DNA of 32,901 nucleotides from a virus: IMG/VR virus record IMGVR_UViG_3300044951_002330, positions 1 to 32,901 of that record; one strand, given 5' to 3'. A model generated the notes under the pieces. The model was not told the origin of the DNA. It did no database searches and saw only the letters and a list, made by a program, of their open reading frames with translations. Made by a program: the position numbers and the translations under genes. Shown here piece by piece: positions 19,811 through 27,383 of this stretch. Numbering within the stretch: position 1 is the stretch's first letter; each line of letters starts with the position of its first letter.

Positions 19811-20921
19811 TAAGATAAAACTTCTTTGTGGTAAAATCAGTTTAGTAGAGTGGTCAGGAGTATTATTTTACTCTGTAAAAGGCAGTATTAAACAATTTGA
19901 CAAAGTTGAATTTACTATAGAAGATATTTATCCTATGAATAAAGGAACTAAAGCATATACAGAATATGATTTAGATGATGACCTTATTGACTATAGAATG
20001 AATAATCCTCAAAGTTTAGGGTGGAAGATTGGTATGGTACATAGTCACAATAGTATGAAATCTTACTTCTCAGGGACAGATATGTCTGAGTTGAATGATA
20101 ACTCAGAGTTTCATAATTATTATCTCTCATTGATTGTAAACAACTTTGAAGAAATGGTAGCTAAAGTTGCTTTCAGAGGAAATGTCAAAGGTTATGAATG
20201 TAAAGATGAAACAGGAAAAAATTGGAACTTAAACCTAAAGAATACAAAACAAATAATGTTCACTTTTGATTGTGATATTGTAGTAAAGGAAGAGTTACCT
20301 TTTGTTGAAAATTCTTTTTCTGATAGGCTTGAAGAGATTATACAAAAAGCAGAAGAGAAAGAAGAACTAGCTAGGCTTAAAAGTATAAAAAGTTATCCTA
20401 CCACACATACAAGTGCTTTTGGAAATGTTATTCCAGCTAAGAATCCATATGAAGCAGGACCAAATGGAGCTGATGCTTTTCTAGCAAATAGAAAATTTAT
20501 ATCAGATGATGATTGGTTTGATTCAAAACAATTAAAACTTGATGATTTTGATACACCTCCTATCACTAATAGAGATGTATCTAAAATGTCTCACGAAGAA
20601 AAATTAGCTGATTTTACAGCTTTTATCTTGAGATTAGGTCACGAGTCTCCTTTAATTTCCAACACTCCTGAATCAGCTTTAGAAGATTTAGATGCAGGCA
20701 AAGTAAATACATTTGAGTTTACTGCAAAGTTTCTTAATATGTACCCAGCTTTATTTGAACAATATTGGGATGGATTTGGACAAATTGATACAGACTTCTT
20801 TAGATTAGTTACAGAAGATGTAATGGAAATACTAGAAGAATCTTTTGATACTCATGAAGTAATAGAACATCTTCTTAGTGGACTGAATATAATGTTGAAC
20901 AGATTAATAGCATTATCATAA
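19710..20921 (+). CDS. JAB/JAMM metallo-isopeptidase (403 aa)
   Basis: The first ~170 residues form a JAB/MPN domain with a complete JAMM zinc motif: E47 in SLVEWSGVLFY, H111 and H113 in MVHSHNSMKSYF, S121 and D124 in SGTDMSEL. Such proteins cleave ubiquitin-like proteins from conjugates or mature their C-termini. Residues ~200-400 are an acidic helical extension containing EEIIQKAEEKEELARLKS, NPYEAGPNGADAFL and a negatively charged C-terminal helical domain, probably for substrate choice. ATG 19710 overlaps the upstream gene by 101 nt; the JAB domain begins at ~residue 26, and no in-frame ATG closer to it exists. The stop overlaps the E1 gene's ATG (TAATG). Confidence 0.88.
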   Translation: MQNQELNKPLKPRDLDVISLSNCPKLIIPQEVSNKIKLLCGKISLVEWSGVLFYSVKGSIKQFDKVEFTIEDIYPMNKGTKAYTEYDLDDDLIDYRMNNPQSLGWKIGMVHSHNSMKSYFSGTDMSELNDNSEFHNYYLSLIVNNFEEMVAKVAFRGNVKGYECKDETGKNWNLNLKNTKQIMFTFDCDIVVKEELPFVENSFSDRLEEIIQKAEEKEELARLKSIKSYPTTHTSAFGNVIPAKNPYEAGPNGADAFLANRKFISDDDWFDSKQLKLDDFDTPPITNRDVSKMSHEEKLADFTAFILRLGHESPLISNTPESALEDLDAGKVNTFEFTAKFLNMYPALFEQYWDGFGQIDTDFFRLVTEDVMEILEESFDTHEVIEHLLSGLNIMLNRLIALS

Positions 20922-21595
20922 TGGATGCAATACAAATAAGAGGAAGATTCAAGGATGCACCTTGGTTTCCTAAAGAACCCACCACCTGTATAATAGGTGG
21001 TGCAGGTGGAATTGGCAGTTGGCTATCATTTTTGTTAGCCAGAACAGGATATTTTCCTTTAGTTTATGACTTTGACACAGTTGAAGTTCATAATATGGGA
21101 GGTCAATTATTCAGTAAAAAACATATAGGAATGGATAAAGTGGAAGCTGTGAGAGAAATGATATTAGAATTTTCTGATATGGATGTTATGGTTTTTAATG
21201 AAAAGTATGATGAAAATGGGATGACTTCTCCTTATATGTTTTCTGCTTTTGATAATATGGAAGCCAGAAAAGTAATGTTTAAAAGATGGAGAGAAGATAA
21301 TACAGAAAATCCTTTTGCTATATTTATTGATGGAAGATTGCTTATGGAGCAGATGCAGATTTTTTGTGTTACCAATGAAACTGCTGATGAATATGAAAGA
21401 GACCATTTATTTGATGACTCTGTAGTAATGGCAGAAAACTGTACACTAAAACAAACTTCACATTCAGCCTCTATGATAGCAAGTTTAATGATTGGTTTCT
21501 TTACTAATCATATGACCAATGTCTTAGCAGTAACAAAAGTAAGAGATGTGCCATTTATGTATGAATATTTCATACCATTAAATATGGTATCATAA
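20921..21595 (+). CDS. E1/ThiF-like adenylating enzyme (224 aa)
   Basis: ThiF-family Rossmann enzyme expected to adenylate the C-terminus of a Ubl. Visible: nucleotide loop IIGGAGGIGSWLSFLLARTG (residues 25-43, GxGGxGS-like), D50 and D52 in YDFDTVEVHN, N58, Q62, K73 in IGMDKVEA, and SAFDNMEARK with D111 and R116. The Arg normally found in NxxRQ is Gly here (NMGGQ). A candidate thioester Cys is C174 in ENCTLKQTSHSAS; C149 is another. Compact (224 aa), without the extra domains of eukaryotic E1. Coupled to genes on both sides by overlapping TAATG junctions. Confidence 0.88.
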   Translation: MDAIQIRGRFKDAPWFPKEPTTCIIGGAGGIGSWLSFLLARTGYFPLVYDFDTVEVHNMGGQLFSKKHIGMDKVEAVREMILEFSDMDVMVFNEKYDENGMTSPYMFSAFDNMEARKVMFKRWREDNTENPFAIFIDGRLLMEQMQIFCVTNETADEYERDHLFDDSVVMAENCTLKQTSHSASMIASLMIGFFTNHMTNVLAVTKVRDVPFMYEYFIPLNMVS

Positions 21596-22275
21596 TGAGA
21601 AGTCAACTTTTAAATTTTCAAGTAAATGATAATTTCAAATACTTAAAAGAAAATTCTATAGCAATTGGAGCAATATTAGAATGGTATCAAGGAGAAGGAT
21701 TATCTATTGACAATGATTACTTTCCATTGTTTTCTGTTAAAATTAATAAGACAGTTTATAATAAGAAAGTTATTAATTATGGTATTCCTAAAGGAACTGA
21801 AGATAGTAGAGATGAGGGATACCCTTATAGAACTTATCCACGTTTTTTTAATGCATTATATAATAACAGTTTACCAAAGGCTTTTAAAACTGCTACAATG
21901 ACTTATAACCTTTTTGTATTTAAAGGGTGTATTTATGAGTTAATTAATGACATGCCAAATATTCTATTTATGGTAGGGATAAAAACAAGTCATATTCCTA
22001 ATCTTGGACAAGATTTAAATGCAGAAAAAACTGAAAACTATGCTTTATTGTTTTCTCTTGATTTTGCTACTAAACCAAAGTACAAGAATGTATACAAGAA
22101 AGTCTATGATACTATTGCTCCTATGCACTTAAAAGAAGGTGTGGAAGTGATAATAACTAAAGACATAGTAAAAAGATACTTTAAAAATAATGTTGCAATT
22201 CCTAAATTTAGGAATATAACAGAACTTCAAGAGTATCTTAATTCGTTTAATAAAAAAATAATAGATGGAATCTAA
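21595..22275 (+). CDS. Unknown fifth member of the Ubl cassette (226 aa)
   Basis: No family recognised. Mixed alpha/beta pattern; segments include ENSIAIGAILEWYQGEGLSI, PYRTYPRFFNALYNN, TYNLFVFKGCIYELINDMPN and ALLFSLDFATKPKY. Only one Cys (in FKGCIYEL) and no zinc cluster. Its ATG overlaps the stop of the E1-like gene, and it overlaps the next nuclease gene by 11 nt. Coupling to E1 suggests a partner subunit, an adaptor for target choice or a second transfer enzyme. It could be related to the accessory proteins of plasmid PRTRC systems, but I see no diagnostic motif. Confidence 0.72.
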   Translation: MRSQLLNFQVNDNFKYLKENSIAIGAILEWYQGEGLSIDNDYFPLFSVKINKTVYNKKVINYGIPKGTEDSRDEGYPYRTYPRFFNALYNNSLPKAFKTATMTYNLFVFKGCIYELINDMPNILFMVGIKTSHIPNLGQDLNAEKTENYALLFSLDFATKPKYKNVYKKVYDTIAPMHLKEGVEVIITKDIVKRYFKNNVAIPKFRNITELQEYLNSFNKKIIDGI

Positions 22276-22720
22276 TGAAGAAGAAAATTTAGAGGAACAA
22301 AAACCTGAAAGAAGAGTAAGAAGTCAAGGTGCAAGAAACAGACAAAATGGGCATATTCTCGAAAGATATTATGCTAATTTTTTCAGAGACTTGCACCCTA
22401 GATTTGAAAAATGCAAAACATCAAGACAGGCTTCAGCCTTGTTAGATGCTTCAGGAGTAGATTTATGCTTTACTGACCCCTTCTGTTTCCAAATTAAACA
22501 TGGTAAACAGAAAGGGCTTAAAGTTGAGGTAGAACTAGAAAAGATTAAACTAGGATTAACAAAGAACTTTCCTGCTCATTATCCTGAGCAACAAAATATG
22601 AAAGTTCTAATTCACAAAAAGGATATTGGGCAAGGTAAAAAAGGAAGTGAATTTGATGAAATAGTCAGTATGACTTTTAAAGATTTTATTAAACTAATAA
22701 AAATGATTAATTATGATTAG
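22265..22720 (+). CDS. PD-(D/E)XK nuclease, Holliday-junction-resolvase-like (151 aa)
   Basis: Small nuclease of the resolvase/VRR-like type. The core is visible: E33 in HILERYYANFF, then KTSRQAS, D66 in DASGVDLCF and the QxK signature Q76-I-K78 in FCFQIKHGK. The order E, D, QxK over ~45 residues matches archaeal/phage Holliday-junction resolvases. The N-terminal 20 residues are acidic, then basic. It would resolve branched replication or recombination intermediates before packaging. Overlaps the unknown cassette gene upstream by 11 nt and the exonuclease gene downstream by 8 nt. Confidence 0.8.
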   Translation: MESNEEENLEEQKPERRVRSQGARNRQNGHILERYYANFFRDLHPRFEKCKTSRQASALLDASGVDLCFTDPFCFQIKHGKQKGLKVEVELEKIKLGLTKNFPAHYPEQQNMKVLIHKKDIGQGKKGSEFDEIVSMTFKDFIKLIKMINYD

Positions 22721-23849
22721 ATATGGCAATCCACAAGAAGTGGAAGAGTACTTTGCTGATGGTTCTGTGAGCCAATCCTATTTAAAACTACTTATTAAAG
22801 GAGTTGATTATTTAGAAAGAGATGAGAAGAAGTTATACTATGAAGAGAAAGGACATTTTGTTATTGGCTCTGCAGTAGATGTCTGGCTTACTCAAGGAAA
22901 AGAAAATTATGATTTACAATTCTTTTCATTTGAAGGGAAGAAACCTTCAGATACCATAATGAGTATTGTGCAACAAGTATTTGATAGTGCTTGTTTTGAT
23001 GACAATGCTCCTGAAGGAGATATTCATCAATATGTAGCTTATACATTAGAAGCTATTATGGTACATGCTTATCAACCAAATTGGAAAGAAGAGACTAGAG
23101 TAAATAAAATAATGGAAGGTGGATTTGAATACTTTGAACAACTTAAGTTGGCTTATGGTAAACAGATTCTTAGTTCTATTGAAACAACTCTAGTACAGAA
23201 TATAGTAATGTCTTTGGAAACAGGAAAATATACTAATAAGTATTTTAAATCTGCTTCTCATATTGATATTTATCATCAAGTGCCTATTTACTTTACTTTT
23301 GGAGGAGTTCTTTGTAAAGCTTTATTAGATAAAGTATTCATTGATAGAGAAACACAAATAATTTTTCCTATTGATATTAAAACTATGGGGGCAAATACAG
23401 TTGAATTTCCTTATGCTGTAAAAAGCAGAGGATATAATATTCAAGCTTCTTTCTACACTGAAGCTCTTTATGCATTAAGAGTAGGACAAGCAACTTGTCC
23501 AGTTGATATGAATATAAATGAAAATTATTCTGTAGCTGATTTTATATTTTTAGTTGAAACAACTGTACATAAAACTAATGCCATTACTGGAGAAACCAGA
23601 TATAATACTGGTAAACCTATTTCTTTTATACTTAGCCCTAACCAATTAAACCTTGGTAAATTTGGAAGACCTGCTCTATTAGTAACAGGAATTACACCTA
23701 AATATGCCCTAAAAAGTCAAGAGCTTATACATCATAAACCTATAAAAGGTTTTATAGATGCTTTAGCTTTATACGTATGGCATCAAGAAAATGGCTTTGA
23801 GTATGACAAAGAGACAGTTGAAAGTGATGGACTAATACTAATAGAGTAA
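22713..23849 (+). CDS. RecE-like PD-(D/E)XK exonuclease (378 aa)
   Basis: Probable 5'-3' exonuclease for recombination. The N-terminus has SVSQSYLKLLIKGVDYLE and GSAVDVWLTQG, typical of the DUF3799/exonuclease VIII group (the G-x-x-hD segment, ~residues 47-58). The active site follows: LLDKVFIDRETQIIFPIDIK, with D~204, D~219 and K~221, then the Gln of GYNIQASFYTEAL (~Q244) in the conserved QaxxY motif. Together with the RecA-like ATPase and the resolvase it forms a recombination set. Ends exactly where the next gene starts. Confidence 0.85.
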   Translation: MIRYGNPQEVEEYFADGSVSQSYLKLLIKGVDYLERDEKKLYYEEKGHFVIGSAVDVWLTQGKENYDLQFFSFEGKKPSDTIMSIVQQVFDSACFDDNAPEGDIHQYVAYTLEAIMVHAYQPNWKEETRVNKIMEGGFEYFEQLKLAYGKQILSSIETTLVQNIVMSLETGKYTNKYFKSASHIDIYHQVPIYFTFGGVLCKALLDKVFIDRETQIIFPIDIKTMGANTVEFPYAVKSRGYNIQASFYTEALYALRVGQATCPVDMNINENYSVADFIFLVETTVHKTNAITGETRYNTGKPISFILSPNQLNLGKFGRPALLVTGITPKYALKSQELIHHKPIKGFIDALALYVWHQENGFEYDKETVESDGLILIE

Positions 23850-24424
23850 TGAAGGTACAACTAGGAACAATTTACAGAAATAAAACTAAAAAGTATTTAC
23901 TTCCTTGTTTGAAATCTTATGGAGAGGTTTTTGAAGATAAAATCAGAAACCTCTTTAAATTAGGGATTGGAATTGGAGATTTTTCTCTAACAGAAATAGG
24001 AATTAACTTAAATGAACATATTTTTATCTTGGTAGATACAAATTTATCAAGATTAAGTTTTAAATCTACAATGAATTGGCTTAAATTGCAAGACTATTTT
24101 GGTTTTGATTATGCTTTTGATGATTTGCATTTAGGTCATTTACATATGATAGCTATTCAAATACCAAAAGATTATAAAGGGGCTTATGCTAAATTCAAAA
24201 CAAGTGAATTTAGTAAAATGTATGATTATGAGGCTCTAAATCAATTCTTTAAAGGAAGAGAAGAAGAACTCAAAGTCTTAGTAAAAGATGAAATGTATCA
24301 AATAGATTTTGTAGCCATTATCAATAAAGAGTTCAACACAACTGTTGACCACTTAAGTTGGACAGGTGAACTAGATTTCACCCTTAAGCAAGAAGAAGAG
24401 TATTTTCATAAATCAATTAAATAA
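23849..24424 (+). CDS. Hypothetical protein (191 aa)
   Basis: Soluble alpha/beta protein. The first ~40 residues hold LGTIYRNKTKKYLLPCLKSYG, the middle DFSLTEIGINLNEHIFILVDT and HLGHLHMIAIQIPKDYKGAYAKF, the end an acidic helix. No catalytic motif recognised. Coupled to the exonuclease gene by an overlapping TAATG and located 6 nt before the GroES-like gene. Perhaps an accessory to the recombination nuclease; unproven. Confidence 0.72.
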   Translation: MKVQLGTIYRNKTKKYLLPCLKSYGEVFEDKIRNLFKLGIGIGDFSLTEIGINLNEHIFILVDTNLSRLSFKSTMNWLKLQDYFGFDYAFDDLHLGHLHMIAIQIPKDYKGAYAKFKTSEFSKMYDYEALNQFFKGREEELKVLVKDEMYQIDFVAIINKEFNTTVDHLSWTGELDFTLKQEEEYFHKSIK

Positions 24425-24430
24425 AAATGT

Positions 24431-24682
24431 ATGGTGTCTAAAATTAAGTTAAAAAAAGACTTCATTCTGCTAACAGAGAGACCCCCTAAAGAGGGGGCTT
24501 TCTTCACAGAAGGAGTTAAAGAATATGTTGGTACTATTGCCCATATTGGACCAAATGTAAGTAATTCTCAAATTGGGGATTTAGTCTACTTTGAAGAGTA
24601 TGACCATAGTGAGGTTATTATAGAGGGAATTACCTTTATAAAATGCAGGGAAGAAGCAATAATTTGTAAAATAGAAGCATAA
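24431..24682 (+). CDS. groES: Phage GroES-like co-chaperonin (83 aa)
   Basis: Caps the chaperonin ring encoded next to it. The sequence pattern follows Cpn10: basic N-terminus and first strand (KIKLKKDFILLTERP), a shortened mobile-loop region (KEGAFFTEGVKEY) where AFF may play the part of the IVL contact, then GTIAHIGPNV, QIGDLVYFEEYD, and the last strand EEAIICKIEA. It is ~14 residues shorter than E. coli GroES, mainly in the mobile loop and after the roof. Stop codon and groEL ATG overlap (TAATG), the classical groESL arrangement. A strong hairpin lies inside the coding sequence at 24482-24497. Confidence 0.82.
   Translation: MVSKIKLKKDFILLTERPPKEGAFFTEGVKEYVGTIAHIGPNVSNSQIGDLVYFEEYDHSEVIIEGITFIKCREEAIICKIEA
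24482..24497 (+). promoter_or_regulatory. GC-rich hairpin inside groES
   Basis: CCCCCT (24482-24487), loop AAAG, AGGGGG (24492-24497), then CTTTCTT. It is six bp with five G-C pairs, very unusual in this A/T-rich genome. It could slow the ribosome or polymerase, act as a weak attenuator or an RNA-processing site. Confidence 0.45.
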
Positions 24683-26292
24683 TGGCAAAAGAAATCAAGT
24701 ACAGCGACAAAGCAAAAAAAGGTCTCAAAAGAGGAGTTGATAAAATGGCAAATGCTGTTAAAGTAACACTTGGACCTCAAGGAAGAAATGTAATGATAGA
24801 TGCTCCTTTTGGAATGCCTCTAATCATTAATGATGGAGTTACAGTAGCTAAATCTATTGATTTAACAGATAGATTGGAAAATATGGGTGCAGCTTTAGTA
24901 AGAGGTGTAGCTTCAAAAACTGATGAAAAAGCAGGAGATGGAACTACTACAGCCACTGTTTTAGCCCAAGTAATGGTAGGAGAAGGTCTTAGAGCTATTG
25001 CAGTAGGATTAAATCCTATTGAAGTTAAAAGAGGAATGGATAAAGCTGTAAAAGCTATTACTGAAAACCTTTTAAAGTTAGCACATACAATTGGAACTGA
25101 AGGGGCAGAAATGCAACAGGTTGCTATGATTTCTGCCAACAATGATGAAGAAATTGGTGAAATGATTGGTCAGGCTTATTCTAAAGTAGGCAAAGAGGGT
25201 GTGATTTCTATTGAAGAATCTACCACAACTTCTACTTATGTAGATTTAGCTGAAGGTATGGAATTTGATAGTGGTTATTTTTCTCCTTATTTTGTAAATA
25301 CACCTGATGGAGAAGTCCATTTAAAGGATGTGTGCATTCTTGTTGCAGAGGAAAAAATTGAAAAAATGGAGCAGATTATGTCTGCTTTAGAACATTCTAT
25401 TGGTCAAGGAAAAGCTTTACTTATCATTGCTAAAGATTTTGACCCTGAAGTAGTTAGAACTTTAATTATTAATAAAATGGAAGCTCAAGCTGCCATTGCA
25501 ATAGTTAAAAGCCCAGGCTTTGGAGAAAGAAAAAAAGATTATCTTGAAGATATCTCAATAGTAGTAGGAGGAACTATCAGAAGCAAGCAATTGAATAGAT
25601 TTTTATCCAAAACTACAAAAACTGATTTAGGATATTGTGAGTCTGTTAAAATAGACTATCATAAAACTACCTTAGTTGGTGGTGGTGGAACTAAAGAAAT
25701 GCTTGATTTTAGAATCAAAGAAATTGAAGCTCAAAAAGTTACAGCTGAAAATGATTATGAAAAAGAGCAGTATGATAAAAGAATTGCCAAACTTAAAAAT
25801 GGTGTTGGTGTTATCTATGTAGGTGCTCCTACTGAAGTTGAAGCAAAGGAAAAAAGAGAGAGAATCAAAGATGCTCTTAATGCAACAAAAGCTGCTTTAC
25901 AAGAAGGAATTGTCTGTGGTGGGGGGGTAGCATTAATTCAAGCTACACAAGGAATAAGTCTTGATTGCAATGATGCTCAAAAAGCAGGTGTAAAAATAAT
26001 TTTAAAAGCTTGTGAAGCACCTCTTAAACAAATAGCAGAAAATGCAGGAGTTAATGGAGAAGTTGTACTTAATAAAGTATTAGAAGGTCCTACTAATTCA
26101 GGGTATGATGCCAAAGAAAATAAATATGTAAAAGACATGTTTAAAGCTGGTATTATTGACCCTGTAAAAGTAACCAGAATTGCACTTGAAAATGCAAGTT
26201 CTATTGCAGGAATGATATTGACCACTGAATGTACCCTTGTGGACATTGTAGAACAAAATCAACCTCAACCAAGGCTACCTAATTTCAGATAA
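24682..26292 (+). CDS. groEL: Phage-encoded GroEL chaperonin (536 aa)
   Basis: Full-length Cpn60. ATP-site residues are present: LGPQGRNVMID (~30-40), NDGVTVAKSI with D51, AGDGTTTATVLAQ (~84-96), and the late DALNATKAALQEGIVCGGG, containing the hydrolysis Asp and the GGG loop. The apical domain (~190-370) keeps VDLAEGMEFDSGYFSPYFVN and LEDISIVVGG. The C-terminus ends QPQPRLPNFR and lacks the GGM repeat tail of host GroEL. It would fold phage proteins, such as the capsid or large virion proteins, inside the host. Length is normal; both catalytic positions look intact, so it is probably functional. Coupled to groES and closed by a terminator. Confidence 0.96.
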   Translation: MAKEIKYSDKAKKGLKRGVDKMANAVKVTLGPQGRNVMIDAPFGMPLIINDGVTVAKSIDLTDRLENMGAALVRGVASKTDEKAGDGTTTATVLAQVMVGEGLRAIAVGLNPIEVKRGMDKAVKAITENLLKLAHTIGTEGAEMQQVAMISANNDEEIGEMIGQAYSKVGKEGVISIEESTTTSTYVDLAEGMEFDSGYFSPYFVNTPDGEVHLKDVCILVAEEKIEKMEQIMSALEHSIGQGKALLIIAKDFDPEVVRTLIINKMEAQAAIAIVKSPGFGERKKDYLEDISIVVGGTIRSKQLNRFLSKTTKTDLGYCESVKIDYHKTTLVGGGGTKEMLDFRIKEIEAQKVTAENDYEKEQYDKRIAKLKNGVGVIYVGAPTEVEAKEKRERIKDALNATKAALQEGIVCGGGVALIQATQGISLDCNDAQKAGVKIILKACEAPLKQIAENAGVNGEVVLNKVLEGPTNSGYDAKENKYVKDMFKAGIIDPVKVTRIALENASSIAGMILTTECTLVDIVEQNQPQPRLPNFR

Positions 26293-26296
26293 CTAT

Positions 26297-26325
26297 AAGG
26301 GGAGATGAAAGTCTCCCCTTTTTTT
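26297..26325 (+). terminator. Strong intrinsic terminator after groEL
   Basis: AAGGGGAGA (26297-26305) pairs with TCTCCCCTT (26312-26320) over TGAAAG, in a run of seven T (26319-26325). Confidence 0.92.
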
Positions 26326-26347
26326 GTATAAATAAAAGAACAAAAGT

Positions 26348-26707
26348 ATGATACAAGATGAACATGGTAATAAATTATATAGAAGAAAAGATAACATTTT
26401 TTTACAATTAGAATCTGAGGCATATCCTAGAAAACTAGGCACTATTGATGAAGAGAATCAGATTATTGTAATGTTTAGAGACTCCTCAAAACATCTTCAT
26501 AGAAAATCAAATTCTTATGGATTTAATTTTCAATTATTAAAAACTGCAACAATCTTTAAGACTATAAGATTAGTAGTAGATGATATTCACTACTTAATTC
26601 CACTTGAATTAATTAGAAAGAAAGGACAATTTCTTTTCTTTAAACAACAAGGATTTGAAAAACAAATTTTCCTCTCATTAGAGGAGATAATACCCTGTAT
26701 AGTATGA
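26348..26707 (+). CDS. Hypothetical protein (119 aa)
   Basis: Beta-rich, basic soluble protein: DEHGNKLYRRKDNIFLQL, IIVMFRDSSKHLHRKSNSYG, IRLVVDDIHYLIPLELI, KGQFLFFKQQG. No zinc site or catalytic motif. It opens a run of small overlapping genes after the groEL terminator; it overlaps the next one by 4 nt. Function unknown. Confidence 0.72.
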   Translation: MIQDEHGNKLYRRKDNIFLQLESEAYPRKLGTIDEENQIIVMFRDSSKHLHRKSNSYGFNFQLLKTATIFKTIRLVVDDIHYLIPLELIRKKGQFLFFKQQGFEKQIFLSLEEIIPCIV

Positions 26708-26910
26708 ACTTAGAAATTAATATTGTAGAAGCTGCAGCTGAATTAGCTGAAAGAGATGTAAATAAAGAACTTGATGACCAAACTCTTATTTATATATTTG
26801 ATGAAGAAGGAAATTCTACATACACAGAACAAGCACAAGAATTGTTTAATGCTTATTATGATGAGTATTTTGACATATTATTAAACTGTAAAACATCAAA
26901 AGATGATTAA
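26704..26910 (+). CDS. Acidic hypothetical protein (68 aa)
   Basis: Small, strongly acidic and helical (VEAAAELAERDVNKELDDQT, then EEGNSTYTEQAQELFNAYYD). Coupled to the preceding gene by ATGA and overlapping the dUTPase-like gene by up to 8 nt. No motif recognised. Confidence 0.7.
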   Translation: MNLEINIVEAAAELAERDVNKELDDQTLIYIFDEEGNSTYTEQAQELFNAYYDEYFDILLNCKTSKDD

Positions 26911-27379
26911 AATGCAAATAAAAACTGAAGAGGGAGTTTTTGTCCCTCTTTATGAAAATAATTTAGTTTCAGGTTTTGACTTGATGGCTAAAAGCTTTAA
27001 AAAACTATTTAAAGGAAACAAAGAAGTACAATTAGATAGCAAACTTCAAAAATCTCTTGAAGAAGGTTATCTTACTTTAAGAGGTTTTGAAAGAGTCTTA
27101 ATTGGTACAGGGATTACAGCAGATGTTCCACAAGGATATGAAATTCAAATCAGAGATAGAGCAGGAAATGCCTTGAAGAAAGGACTTTTAGTTGCTAATT
27201 CTCCTGGAACAATTTCAGCAGCTTACAAAGGAGAAATAACTGTTGTTTTAATCAACAATACTCCTTTTTTATGTAGAGTTACCCTTGGAGACAGAATTGC
27301 TCAAGGAGTAGTAACAAAAGTAATTCATACTATGTGGGAACAAGTAAAAGAGTTTCCTCCTAGTGATTTAAAGGACTAA
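26903..27379 (+). CDS. dUTPase-like protein with altered motif III (158 aa)
   Basis: Trimeric dUTPase fold, expected to hydrolyse dUTP. Motif I is SGFDLMA (residues 23-29), motif II RDRAGNALKKG (84-94), motif III GTISAAYKGEI (102-112), motif IV GDRIAQGV (129-136). In active enzymes motif III is GxIDxDYxGE, with an Asp that activates water; here it is Ser105 and Ala107, and the usual Ser of motif II is Ala. The Tyr is kept. The C-terminal motif V is not obvious. It may be inactive, use another nucleotide or act as a regulator, as some phage dUTPases do. Start at 26903 or at the ATG at 26912. Confidence 0.88.
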   Translation: MIKMQIKTEEGVFVPLYENNLVSGFDLMAKSFKKLFKGNKEVQLDSKLQKSLEEGYLTLRGFERVLIGTGITADVPQGYEIQIRDRAGNALKKGLLVANSPGTISAAYKGEITVVLINNTPFLCRVTLGDRIAQGVVTKVIHTMWEQVKEFPPSDLKD

Positions 27380-27383
27380 TTAT

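Noticed and set aside
17669-22275. Assignment of the cassette as a standard PRTRC plasmid system
   Set aside because: JAB and ThiF members agree with it, but the Ubl-like and the other two proteins show no diagnostic PRTRC motif and the setting is a phage replication module, so only a general relationship is suggested.
24777-26246. Minus-strand frames across groEL
   Set aside because: They are shadows created by codon bias in the strongly conserved groEL gene.
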